Shown here: in pieces, positions 1-7,550 of the stretch | Layout: each line of letters opens with the position of its first letter | Position numbering within the stretch: position 1 is the first letter of the stretch | NCBI GenBank assembly: GCA_038078755.1 | Contig: JBBTSQ010000017.1 | Coordinates: forward strand, 1 to 31,459 | Direction of reading: 5' to 3' | DNA: 31,459 nt | DNA from: JBBTSQ01 sp038078755 | GTDB lineage: Bacteria; Patescibacteriota; Minisyncoccia; Phycocordibacterales; JBAYGS01 | Made by a program: the position numbers and the translations under genes | Notes under the pieces: model-generated | Seen by the model: the letters and a program-made list of their open reading frames with translations, nothing else | Told to the model about the DNA's origin: nothing | The model's database searches: none

Positions 1-2
1 CA

Positions 3-848
3 GAACCGATAGCTCTCACATTTGGCGGACACAATACGTACCTTACTGATTCATCTCAATTCGGGTTTGAACCAGTTCTCATTGGCGGTATACCTCGTGC
101 GTATTGTTATCTCGCATCAATGCGAGGTGAGAATCCAGATAAAAGACATCTAAATCAGTTCTATCACTGTGAGTATGAAGCGCAGGGGAATTTCATTGAA
201 GCTCAAAAGGTCGCGGAGGGGTATGTGAGAGTGCTCGCATCTTTGATTTGTGCGATGCCAAATCTGATAAGTATTATTTCGTGCAACAAGTCTGCCACCA
301 TGGAGATAGCAAAAGCAACAGCCCTGGAGGAAAAATTTCAAGAAATTACTTTGACGGAAGCGGAGAGGATACTTAAAGAGCACGGATACTCGGGGGATAT
401 TAAAGAGAATGAACATGGTAAAGATATAACTAATCAAGGAGAGAAACATCTTCTAGAAATTCTGAAAGCAACAACCCCTATTTGGCTGACAGAATTATAT
501 CGCGACCGAGTCCCATTCTACCAAAAGCCACTTTCTTTTAATACGGACTTAGCATTAACTGCTGATTTACTTGTCCCCCAGTTGGTGGAAGAAGGGTTTG
601 GTGGAGAAATGCTTGGTATGGGAGAGAGACAAGATTCTGCAGAGGAAATGTATGAATCATTGAGAAGGCAAGGGGTGGATCCTGCGCCGTACGAGTGGTA
701 TATCAATATTCGACGATTGCCACAATACAAAACAACAGCTGGCTTTGGATTAGGTATTGAACGTTTCATCTCTTGGATACTTGGTTTTGATAATATTTAT
801 AAAGCAATTCTTTACCCAAGAATGAAGGGAGATAAGATGAATCCATAA
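3..848 (+). CDS. asparaginyl-tRNA synthetase-like class II enzyme, 3' part
   Basis: The reading frame is open from base 3, so the gene begins upstream of the window; the ATG at 120 lies inside the catalytic core and is not the real start. About 281 C-terminal residues are visible. Class II motif 2 is seen as MRGENPDKRHLNQF and motif 3 as GFGLGIERFISWILG followed by a terminal YPR. A stretch WYINIRR just before motif 3, and an earlier PFYQKP, resemble the asparaginyl-tRNA synthetase family. Motif 2 departs from the usual FRAE form (MRGE), so the protein may be a paralogue acting on free amino acids (as in archaeal asparagine synthetase-related proteins) rather than a tRNA charger. That choice is inference, because the N-terminal anticodon-binding region is not visible. 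It ends against a hairpin shared with convergent serS. Confidence 0.75.
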   Translation, partial: EPIALTFGGHNTYLTDSSQFGFEPVLIGGIPRAYCYLASMRGENPDKRHLNQFYHCEYEAQGNFIEAQKVAEGYVRVLASLICAMPNLISIISCNKSATMEIAKATALEEKFQEITLTEAERILKEHGYSGDIKENEHGKDITNQGEKHLLEILKATTPIWLTELYRDRVPFYQKPLSFNTDLALTADLLVPQLVEEGFGGEMLGMGERQDSAEEMYESLRRQGVDPAPYEWYINIRRLPQYKTTAGFGLGIERFISWILGFDNIYKAILYPRMKGDKMNP

Positions 849-907
849 AAACCAGCTGGTTTTTCATACTAGGAATTCAAGTGTACTGTGCTCAAAACTT
901 AATAAAA

Positions 908-938
908 AAACAGCCACCTTGTTTGGGGGTGGCTGTTT
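908..938. terminator. bidirectional intrinsic terminator
   Basis: An 11-bp perfect stem (908-918 with 928-938, core CAGCCACC/GGTGGCTG) encloses a 9-nt loop. A run of A at 904-910 gives a U-tract for minus-strand serS, and a weaker T-run at 942-947 serves the plus strand. It separates two convergent genes. Confidence 0.8.
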
Positions 939-1025
939 GAGGTTTTTGTGCAGTATGTCTACCCACATCTTTGTAGTATAGATGTTGAGAAACTTTCTTT
1001 CGTGGAAAAGTTTCAGTCCGAAGCA

Positions 1026-2315
1026 TTAGAACTTCCTACGTTTCGGTTTGATTGAATGCAACCCAGTGTAGGGATGAAGAATTTCGGGAATAAGCACGGT
1101 CCCATCTGCCTGCTGATTGTTCTCGAGGATGGCTAGCATCGTTCGAGTGACAGCAACAACTGTGCCGTTGAGGGTATGAACGAGGTCAGTCTTACCCGTA
1201 AGATTACTCCTAAACTTCGTGTTCAAGCGTCGCGCTTGGAAGTCGGTGCAGTTTGACGCGGACGTCACTTCACCGTATCCACCACCTTTGCCAACAAAAG
1301 GCATCCATGCCTCAATGTCATACTTCCGATAGGCAGGAGTTCCCAGATCACCTTTACACATGAGCAAGACACGATACGGAAGCTTCAGGGCTTGGTAAAA
1401 CTCTTCTTCAATTGCGAGTATCTCTTCGTGAGCAGCTGCGCTCCTGTCGGGATGGACGAATTGGTAGAGTTCGACTTTGCTGAACTGATGCACTCGGAAG
1501 AGTCCCTTACTCTCATGACCTCCGCTCCCGGCTTCAGTTCTGAAGCAGTGGCTGACGCCGGAAATCTTGATCGGTAGATCTTCCTCCGGAATCACCGTAT
1601 TGGCAAGATAACCACCGATGGTGATCTCAGACGTGCCGATAAGACTCAGATACCCTTCGGTAAGAGAGTAAATCTGGCTTTCTGGTCCTCGCGGAGAGAA
1701 TCCAGAAGCTGTGATAATCTCGTCACGAGCAAGTTCCGGTGTTGTCACCGGCGTAAAGCCGTGCTTGATCGCCAGGTCTAGGGCGAAACGGATGAGACCG
1801 AGTTCGAGAAGAACAGCTTCGTTCTTCAGGAAGTAGAACTTTGAGCCGGTGACTTTCGCCGCTGCGTCAAAGTCCAAAATATCCAACTTCTTCCCAAGCT
1901 CGACATGATCGAGTGGCTTGAAGCCAAACTTGGTGGGCTCACCCACATACTTGATGGATACATTGCCGTGTTCATCCTTACCAGAAGGAACGTCTGAAGC
2001 GACAAGGTTGGGAATCTTGAGCATTTCTTCGATGTATTCCTTTTCGACAACAACAATCTCTTCCTTGAGTGTTGTTGTGGTCTGCTTCAGACCATCAACC
2101 TCGTTCTTGAGCTGCTCGCGGACCGCTTCATCAGCGCCCTTGAACTGCGCGGCGATCTGGTTGGACCGACGCTGCGCCTCTTCGAGGTTTTGTCTCTTTT
2201 GCTTCAGTTTTCTATACAGAGCAACCGTTTTGTCGACATTGGCGTTAGCGTTACGATCTTTTGTGTTTTGTCTAACCAAATCGACATTGTTAAGAATGAA
2301 TCGGATATCGAGCAT
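1026..2315 (-). CDS. serS: seryl-tRNA synthetase
   Basis: Charges tRNA-Ser (and tRNA-Sec where present) with serine in the cytoplasm; class II. At 429 aa it has the usual family length. Residues ~30-100 form the long charged helical arm (rich in Lys, Glu and Gln) that binds the long variable arm of tRNA-Ser. The core carries motif 2 (FRTEAGSGG) and the serine-site and motif 3 region (GEVTSASNCTDFQARR, then NGTVVAVTRTMLAILE). I place the start at the ATG at 2315 (MLDIRF), because a strong Shine-Dalgarno AAGGAGGTGG sits just upstream; an in-frame ATG at 2345 would add ten residues and lacks such a site. It is a single-gene unit, divergent from the 2562 gene. It is one of the few genes here with a clear ribosome binding site and leader. 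Confidence 0.97.
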   Translation of the reverse strand: MLDIRFILNNVDLVRQNTKDRNANANVDKTVALYRKLKQKRQNLEEAQRRSNQIAAQFKGADEAVREQLKNEVDGLKQTTTTLKEEIVVVEKEYIEEMLKIPNLVASDVPSGKDEHGNVSIKYVGEPTKFGFKPLDHVELGKKLDILDFDAAAKVTGSKFYFLKNEAVLLELGLIRFALDLAIKHGFTPVTTPELARDEIITASGFSPRGPESQIYSLTEGYLSLIGTSEITIGGYLANTVIPEEDLPIKISGVSHCFRTEAGSGGHESKGLFRVHQFSKVELYQFVHPDRSAAAHEEILAIEEEFYQALKLPYRVLLMCKGDLGTPAYRKYDIEAWMPFVGKGGGYGEVTSASNCTDFQARRLNTKFRSNLTGKTDLVHTLNGTVVAVTRTMLAILENNQQADGTVLIPEILHPYTGLHSIKPKRRKF

Positions 2316-2373
2316 AACCACCTCCTTTTGTTTGTTAATGAACAAATTTTAGAAACCCAACATGGATTTCTTC

Positions 2374-2409
2374 TGGAGTATTCATATCATAAATTTATAA
2401 TTTATACAA
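2374..2409 (-). promoter_or_regulatory. serS promoter
   Basis: Read on the minus strand, TTGTAT (2404-2409) and TATGAA (2381-2386) are 17 bp apart. They predict a start near 2374 and a leader of roughly 59 nt containing the Shine-Dalgarno at about 2319-2327. The rest of the 2316-2561 gap is AT-rich, with no gene seen. Confidence 0.5.
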
Positions 2410-2549
2410 GTCACCCTCTCCACCCCCTTTTTTTAATATATCAGCAAGTTTTTGATTGATTTGTGGGTTCATTTAACCTCGAGATAGTAACATAAATAAT
2501 GTCACGATGGGGTAAACGGTAATCCCTCCCCAAACGCCGAAATATTTGG

Positions 2550-2555
2550 TAGAAT
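2550..2555 (+). promoter_or_regulatory. -10 box for the 2562 gene
   Basis: TAGAAT ends 6 nt before the ATG at 2562, which would put the transcription start at or next to the start codon. No convincing -35 or Shine-Dalgarno is seen. Confidence 0.4.
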
Positions 2556-2561
2556 TGGGGG

Positions 2562-4172
2562 ATGATAAGTCAGGAAGCTATTCAAAAAATCTTGGGCATA
2601 GACGAAAAAGTATACCTTACGCCTACAGAAATGGCGGATAGACTTAATATCACTTTCTTTCCAAGAATTGGAAAGAATATCGACAAGGATGCAATTGACT
2701 TTTCAGAAAAATTGAAAAAGTCCTTTGAGGAGTTAAAAGTTAATATTGTCCCGTATGAGAATTCATTAGAAAAAGTCTCATGGCTGAGTTCTTTTAGGAG
2801 AATAGGTTTTTTACTGCATAACAATCTGAGCTACTTTCTTGGAAAATTATCAGGAAAAAAGTCGGAAATTCTTCGTATTCCCATTAAAACCCTCCCTAGT
2901 TTGGTGCGTCGAAGAAGACTCAAACGAGGCATCTCAATTGTCGTGCTGGGCGATCAGCCAACAGGCAATCTTCCAATGGAATACATCTATAGCTTCAAGG
3001 ATAATTCCGTTATCAACATTGTTGATTTCCCTGATCACATAAATGAGGAATCTGATTTTGAAAAGCATTTTGATACCGCTATGGGAATGTTTTCCTATCA
3101 CATGGCAAATATTATTATCGCGGTAGATGATAAAAAATGGATGCTTTACAATTTCAACGCTTCTCACCCCATCTACCCAATTGACTCCACGATAAATAAG
3201 CGAATACTAAAAGCTCTCATACCGAAGATCGTTGCCCCAATTAGACCCCACAAATTTTCGGAGTTCATTATTAAAACAGATCACTTCTCCCTAAACGACA
3301 CCGAGCACAGAGAAACTGTGGGGGATTTGATCTCGGGGGCAAAGTTATTTGGACAAACAAATTTGTACCCAACAGGAAGACAAATTAACCTTTTGCCCTT
3401 TAGAAATAATTATTATCGCTGGATTGGCAAACTACATCTCGACAACAGAAATGGTATGAGCTTTGGTTTTCTTGCTCGCCAAATGGCAGTAAGATTGCCT
3501 ACCGTAACTGTGTTGGAGTTAGCACAAGAAAAAGATTATTTTATAAGGGATGGTCGAGTTAATCTCGTTGTTGAAATAGCGAACAAATATATATCTTTTG
3601 AGTTACCGGATGTGTGGGTACTCAGTCAGCGATCCGGTTCAGATAAGACAAATATTAATCCCGACAAAGATTTACTCAAGATCGGCCTTTCTCATGGGAA
3701 AATGATGATTCAAACCCCTGAGGGACTTGAATTACACGAGGACTACAAGCCTTCCTTTGATACAAAAGTAATACTGGCGCACGCAATAGGGAATGTTATT
3801 GTTGCAACAATTTCTAAATATCTTGGAATCAACGAGTCTTTCGTCCACAGAATGGAGACTGAAGGATTAGCTCTGAGCCATTGGCATGGTTATATAAACG
3901 AAAAGTATATTCCCGAAGGATGCTTGGTACACGGCACAAACAATCCTCACGTAGCATGTTCTTCGCCCCAATCAGCAATTTATGCCTTAGCTGGTAAGCT
4001 TGATAGTTTTAAACAGTCTATCGATAAAAAAATAGTATATAATGGGGATGTACATGTTGAGCCTCATCATGGCACCAACATTACATTCACTTCAATACAA
4101 GACCTTGCATCCTTGTTTATTAAAAATCCAGAGACAACAGCATTAGGGAACAAGTATCTTATGCAAGAATAA
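2562..4172 (+). CDS. protein of unknown function, 536 aa
   Basis: I do not recognise the family. It is a soluble-looking protein with no signal peptide and no clear membrane helix. A basic patch (SLVRRRRLKRG, around residues 113-123) precedes a beta-rich core beginning GISIVVLGDQPTGN. The C-terminal third is rich in His, Cys and Asn, with SHWHGYINEKY, VHGTNNPHVACSS and VHVEPHHGTN. Such clustering could bind metal or make a catalytic site, but no known motif matches. The gene stops 8 nt before the histidine kinase ATG at 4181, so the two are very probably co-transcribed and may act together, for example as a sensor partner. Codon use is AT-rich compared with the housekeeping genes downstream. 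Start: ATG at 2562 just after a -10 box. Confidence 0.85.
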   Translation: MISQEAIQKILGIDEKVYLTPTEMADRLNITFFPRIGKNIDKDAIDFSEKLKKSFEELKVNIVPYENSLEKVSWLSSFRRIGFLLHNNLSYFLGKLSGKKSEILRIPIKTLPSLVRRRRLKRGISIVVLGDQPTGNLPMEYIYSFKDNSVINIVDFPDHINEESDFEKHFDTAMGMFSYHMANIIIAVDDKKWMLYNFNASHPIYPIDSTINKRILKALIPKIVAPIRPHKFSEFIIKTDHFSLNDTEHRETVGDLISGAKLFGQTNLYPTGRQINLLPFRNNYYRWIGKLHLDNRNGMSFGFLARQMAVRLPTVTVLELAQEKDYFIRDGRVNLVVEIANKYISFELPDVWVLSQRSGSDKTNINPDKDLLKIGLSHGKMMIQTPEGLELHEDYKPSFDTKVILAHAIGNVIVATISKYLGINESFVHRMETEGLALSHWHGYINEKYIPEGCLVHGTNNPHVACSSPQSAIYALAGKLDSFKQSIDKKIVYNGDVHVEPHHGTNITFTSIQDLASLFIKNPETTALGNKYLMQE

Positions 4173-4180
4173 ATTTGACC

Positions 4181-5809
4181 ATGTACATTAGCTTTGATTA
4201 TTTCAGCATAACACTGCTCCTTGGAGGATTTACCGCGCTCTTATCCGGTATTATTGTTTTTTTGCGCAATAGATTTCAGCTAGAAAACCAGGCGTGGCTA
4301 GCCCTCAATGTAAGTTCCGCAATATGGAGTTTTGCATACTTTTCAATGGTAGTGGCTCCAAACAAAGAGATAGCCACTCTCAGCAATATTATCCTTCATG
4401 GAGCGGCGATTTTTATTCCAATATTTTATTTTTTGACTATTCTTGCAGTAACCAGAACCTACTCACTTCATAAAAAATTTCTAACTGCAATTTCAGCATT
4501 CGGAGTATTTCTTTTGGTAGTAAACCCCACACACTATTTTGTTGCTGACGTTTTTGAAAAGGGACCTTTTCGGTACGCTCCAGATGCTGGTCCTCTCTAT
4601 ATTTATTTTACTATTTATTTCTTTGCGATTGTTCTTTATGCACTCTGGATTACGTATCAACTACTTCGAAAAGAGACTGATTTGATTGAAAAAGGGAGAC
4701 TACGTTCAATAATACTGTTTACCGTGGCAGGATTCGGTGGAGGCGGTAGCGTCTTCTTTTTAACTTTCAACATCAATATTGCGCCATATCCACTTATACT
4801 ATTTTCGCTCTACCCAGTAATAAGTGGCTATGCAATTTTTAAATATCAACTGTTTGACACGAAGGTTATTACAACCCAGCTCGTCACTTTTGCTCTCTGG
4901 ATGTTTATCCTTATCCGCACACTGCTAGCTGATACACTCAAGGAACAGCTAATTAACGGTGGTCTTCTTTTGATTACAATTGTTTTTGGTATGTTTCTAA
5001 TTCGCAGTGTGCTCCGTGAGGTTAAAACCCGCGAGAAGATTGAGGAATTGGCGAAAAATTTGGAAAAGACGAACAAGGATTTGGAAGGGGCGAATGCGAG
5101 ATTGCAGGAGCTAGATCAACTCAAGTCCGAGTTTGTATCGCTCGCCACACACCAAATTCGAGGACCTCTGACCGCTATCAAAGGCTACGCATCGCTGATT
5201 GTAGAGGGGGATTATGGCAAGATTTCTGCTGGAGTGAAAGATGCAGTCAATACCATCCTACATTCAGCTCAATCACTCGTCGTGGTCGTAGGTGACTTCC
5301 TCGATGTATCTCGTATCGAGCAGGGTAGAATGAAATATGATTTTAAGGTATTTGATCTTAAGGTGCTCGTACAGGAAGTGGTAAATGAGCTCAAGCCGAA
5401 CCTCGACCGCAATAAACTCGACCTTTCCGTTACCATTGATCAAAATACCGAATTCCTTGTCGACGCTGATCGGGTGAAAATCAAGCAAGTCATTGCTAAC
5501 ATCTTCGACAACTCAATCAAGTACACACCAAAAGGTTCAATTGCTATTTCTCTCACCAAAGCCAACAGCAAAATCCTGTTTGCTATCAAGGATACTGGTA
5601 TCGGCATTCACAAAGATACTATTCCAAAGCTCTTTGCAAAGTTTAGTCGCGCCAAGGATGCAAACGAAACCAACATCATCGGTACCGGCCTCGGCCTCTA
5701 TCTCGCTCGCGAGCTCATCCGCGGCCACAACGGCCGTGTCTGGGCAGAATCCGAAGGTCAGGGCAAAGGTTCACAATTCTATATTGAGCTCAATGAAGCG
5801 GAAGGTTAG
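4181..5809 (+). CDS. membrane sensor histidine kinase
   Basis: Autophosphorylating sensor of a two-component system at the inner membrane. The first ~280 residues hold about seven to eight hydrophobic helices, a layout like the 7TM histidine-kinase sensor domain. A short linker coiled coil (~281-315) follows, then HisKA with the phospho-acceptor in ATHQIRGPL (His324), and a HATPase domain with N-box IFDNSIKY (Asn444), G1 DTGIGI (from Asp471) and G2 GTGLGL (from ~501). All catalytic motifs are intact. I start at ATG 4181 (542 aa); a TTG at 4175 would add two residues. No response regulator gene lies in the window, so its partner is elsewhere. It follows the unknown 2562 gene in an apparent two-gene operon. 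The sensor half is AT-rich, whereas the kinase half uses more C/G-ending codons, which may point to a domain shuffle. Confidence 0.93.
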   Translation: MYISFDYFSITLLLGGFTALLSGIIVFLRNRFQLENQAWLALNVSSAIWSFAYFSMVVAPNKEIATLSNIILHGAAIFIPIFYFLTILAVTRTYSLHKKFLTAISAFGVFLLVVNPTHYFVADVFEKGPFRYAPDAGPLYIYFTIYFFAIVLYALWITYQLLRKETDLIEKGRLRSIILFTVAGFGGGGSVFFLTFNINIAPYPLILFSLYPVISGYAIFKYQLFDTKVITTQLVTFALWMFILIRTLLADTLKEQLINGGLLLITIVFGMFLIRSVLREVKTREKIEELAKNLEKTNKDLEGANARLQELDQLKSEFVSLATHQIRGPLTAIKGYASLIVEGDYGKISAGVKDAVNTILHSAQSLVVVVGDFLDVSRIEQGRMKYDFKVFDLKVLVQEVVNELKPNLDRNKLDLSVTIDQNTEFLVDADRVKIKQVIANIFDNSIKYTPKGSIAISLTKANSKILFAIKDTGIGIHKDTIPKLFAKFSRAKDANETNIIGTGLGLYLARELIRGHNGRVWAESEGQGKGSQFYIELNEAEG

Positions 5810-5861
5810 ATGAGGTACTAGATACAAAAGCCGTCATTTTTCTGATATCATGCAAAACTAG

Positions 5862-5889
5862 TTGACTTTTTTATTGGAAGGTATAGTAT
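5862..5889 (+). promoter_or_regulatory. promoter of the small leader transcript
   Basis: TTGACT (5862-5867) and TAGTAT (5884-5889) are 16 bp apart. The -10 box ends 7 nt before the ATG at 5897, so the transcript would be leaderless and would run to the terminator at 6014-6049, about 150 nt. Confidence 0.5.
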
Positions 5890-5896
5890 TGACTGT

Positions 5897-5980
5897 ATGA
5901 ATCGAAACAATCATTTTAAGAAGTCGTATGTATGGCATGCTCTCAAGCAAGGTTTGAGTGCTTCTTTTTGTGATTGTTAG
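5897..5980 (+). CDS. small ORF, 27 aa, possible leader peptide
   Basis: This ORF encodes a 27-residue peptide that is basic in the middle (HFKKSYVWHALKQG) and ends in SASFCDC. It lies behind a good promoter and starts 7 nt after the -10 box, the spacing seen for real leaderless genes in this window. Its stop codon sits inside a 7-bp hairpin (5975-5981 with 5997-6003), and a strong terminator follows at 6014. It may be a leader peptide controlling the 6130 gene, a free-standing small peptide, or an accident inside a small RNA. The Cys-Asp-Cys end next to the stop hairpin is compatible with attenuation but does not prove it. Confidence 0.4.
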   Translation: MNRNNHFKKSYVWHALKQGLSASFCDC

Positions 5981-6013
5981 TACGCTATTTTTCTAAACTA
6001 ACAGACTATTAAC

Positions 6014-6049
6014 AAAAAACGAGCCCTCAAATACGAGGGCTCGTTTTTT
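6014..6049. terminator. strong bidirectional intrinsic terminator
   Basis: A 15-bp perfect stem (6014-6028 with 6035-6049; core CGAGCCCTC/GAGGGCTCG) encloses a 6-nt loop. It has an A6 run on the left and a T6 run on the right. It ends the 5897 transcript and lies 80 nt upstream of the 6130 gene. Confidence 0.9.
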
Positions 6050-6129
6050 GTTTATGTAAAGATCATGGATTTTAATAAAAATACAATTAAATCAGTATCC
6101 AACAATATTTCCGTCGTGGGACTCTATTT

Positions 6130-7305
6130 TTGGCTAGGCGAAAATCATCTTTTTTATCACATATTTTTGCATTTGGATTCTGGTCAAAGAGGTACTCAAT
6201 CAAGACATTAGTAAGACTTTTTAACCAGCATCCAAATCTTCTAGATTTGGGCGATATGCTGGATGTTCCTTGTAACCTATTGCAGAAAAATAATCCTATG
6301 AGTGCGTCCTACTACATCAATCGTGTTAATTGCTTCAATGAAGTCTTGAAAAGTCGGCTTGAGAAAAGAGTGATTGCTCGTCTAGCTGTCGATGATTTTA
6401 TCAAAAGACGATATGGCATCGAATGCTTCACTCACTTGGTCCACACCCACTTACCGCTATTGGCACAAAACGCCATTAGTCTTGGTCAGAGTGTCGGTGT
6501 CCTTGCTCGTCAGGTGCCCGGAATTTGTGCAGAAGATGTGGCAATGTATCTGTTGTGCCGTAAGCTCGGGCTACTGCCTCTAGCACTGTCGTTTACTCGA
6601 GATACTTTTGTGGGAATGAGTCACGATAAACGTCATCGGGTAAATATCCCTTGGGTAGAGTGGAGCAAAAAGGACAAATTGGTCCTTAAGTATGAAGATA
6701 TCTCAAAAGACGGTATCGCCAACATAGAGCGTCGTCGTCTGGACTCTATTGTGGTCAAGGATAGATCATCGCTTATCGATTATCACAAATCTGTGCGTCA
6801 ACAGATTTTCAATGACTCATATCCAATGGACGATGTATCAAGATTCCACGGTGAATTACTTGCAAGAGCCACGATTAATCGACCAGATGCCGTTTACCGT
6901 GATGTTGATGGTAAAGATACTCTGACTCCGGGGTCTTATAGTGCAGAGGAGGCGAGAACACTTGTTGTCCGACCTCCTGCTGGTTGGTATTACCCATTGT
7001 ATCTTTCTATGTTTGTTACAGGCGAACTCATCCTTCTTGATACCTACGAAAATCCAGAGGGTAACGTGTTTGAGGCTAAAGCATTGTTTGAGAGAACCAT
7101 GGGTATGCTCGTGCAAGAGTGTGGTTTTATGCCGATGGTAATTCAAACGACCCCGCTATGTCTCGATATGATGTTCTGCAATCGGCACATACTTGCCACA
7201 CCACACTCAGCAGAGACATTGTGTGATAGGGCTAGGTTGTGGCATACGACAACATACGATGCTTCTCGGCACTTTGCCGATCTAGCATTGATGTTCCGTG
7301 GTTAA
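6130..7305 (+). CDS. protein of unknown function, 391 aa
   Basis: I do not recognise the family. It is a soluble, moderately basic protein with no signal peptide and no clear membrane helix. Visible features are an N-terminal basic/aromatic stretch, a helical middle with Cys residues (VPGICAEDVAMYLLCRKLG), a charged region (NIERRRLDSIVVKDRSS), and a C-terminal half with PPAGWYYPLYLSMFVTGELILLD. The start is uncertain. The frame is open from 6091, but the only usual start near the 5' end is TTG at 6130; the next ATG is at 6256, inside conserved-looking sequence. No Shine-Dalgarno is seen; a possible -10 (TACAAT, 6082-6087) lies upstream. It is monocistronic, between the terminator at 6014 and a weak 7-bp hairpin at 7313-7330. 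Codon use is less GC-ending than in the translation genes downstream, so it may be accessory. Confidence 0.8.
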   Translation: MARRKSSFLSHIFAFGFWSKRYSIKTLVRLFNQHPNLLDLGDMLDVPCNLLQKNNPMSASYYINRVNCFNEVLKSRLEKRVIARLAVDDFIKRRYGIECFTHLVHTHLPLLAQNAISLGQSVGVLARQVPGICAEDVAMYLLCRKLGLLPLALSFTRDTFVGMSHDKRHRVNIPWVEWSKKDKLVLKYEDISKDGIANIERRRLDSIVVKDRSSLIDYHKSVRQQIFNDSYPMDDVSRFHGELLARATINRPDAVYRDVDGKDTLTPGSYSAEEARTLVVRPPAGWYYPLYLSMFVTGELILLDTYENPEGNVFEAKALFERTMGMLVQECGFMPMVIQTTPLCLDMMFCNRHILATPHSAETLCDRARLWHTTTYDASRHFADLALMFRG

Positions 7306-7360
7306 ATGAAATCATCTGTGTATACAGATGTCATGTGCGGTGTGTCTATCTGCCTCACCC

Positions 7361-7400
7361 ACATGTTTTTATATCGAAGAAAAGCCAAAACATGTATAAT
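7361..7400 (+). promoter_or_regulatory. promoter region with inverted repeat ahead of the peptidase gene
   Basis: TATAAT at 7395-7400 is a consensus -10 box. A 9-bp inverted repeat, ACATGTTTT (7361-7369) and AAAACATGT (7387-7395), spans the -35 area and touches the -10 box, as an operator would. No good -35 hexamer is seen. Confidence 0.4.
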
Positions 7401-7406
7401 AAAAGG

Positions 7407-7550
7407 TATTACCTTGTTTTACGACTTCGAACCCAGTAGGCGATTTTGGTAAATCGTCGGATGCTGTGGATGAGAGGCACATCGGTAGATGATGTGCACC
7501 TGTAGACGGTACTCATCCACGCACTCCTCACTCGTCGTAATAAACATAAA
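7407..7550 (+). ncRNA. structured leader or small RNA upstream of the peptidase gene
   Basis: If transcription starts about 7 nt after TATAAT, a ~144-nt leader precedes the ATG at 7551. It can fold into CGATTT/AAATCG (7441-7446 with 7451-7456), and a long arm GTGGATGAG/CTCATCCAC (7466-7474 with 7512-7520) enclosing GCACATC/GATGTGC (7477-7483 with 7491-7497). I recognise no known riboswitch. The class is inferred from nested pairing only. Confidence 0.35.

Noticed and set aside
848..863. AAAACCAGCTGGTTTT palindrome just after the first gene
   Set aside because: Its stem has no room for a loop unless two or more pairs are opened; the hairpin at 908-938 is the better terminator.
6065..6211. 48-codon frame starting ATG at 6065
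   Set aside because: It overlaps the start of the 6130 gene in another frame and has no ribosome site; kept only as a hint of a possible frameshift.
7425..7436. TTCGAACCC, resembling part of a tRNA T-loop
   Set aside because: Neither strand gives a 5-bp T-stem with the right loop, nor any acceptor or anticodon arm nearby.
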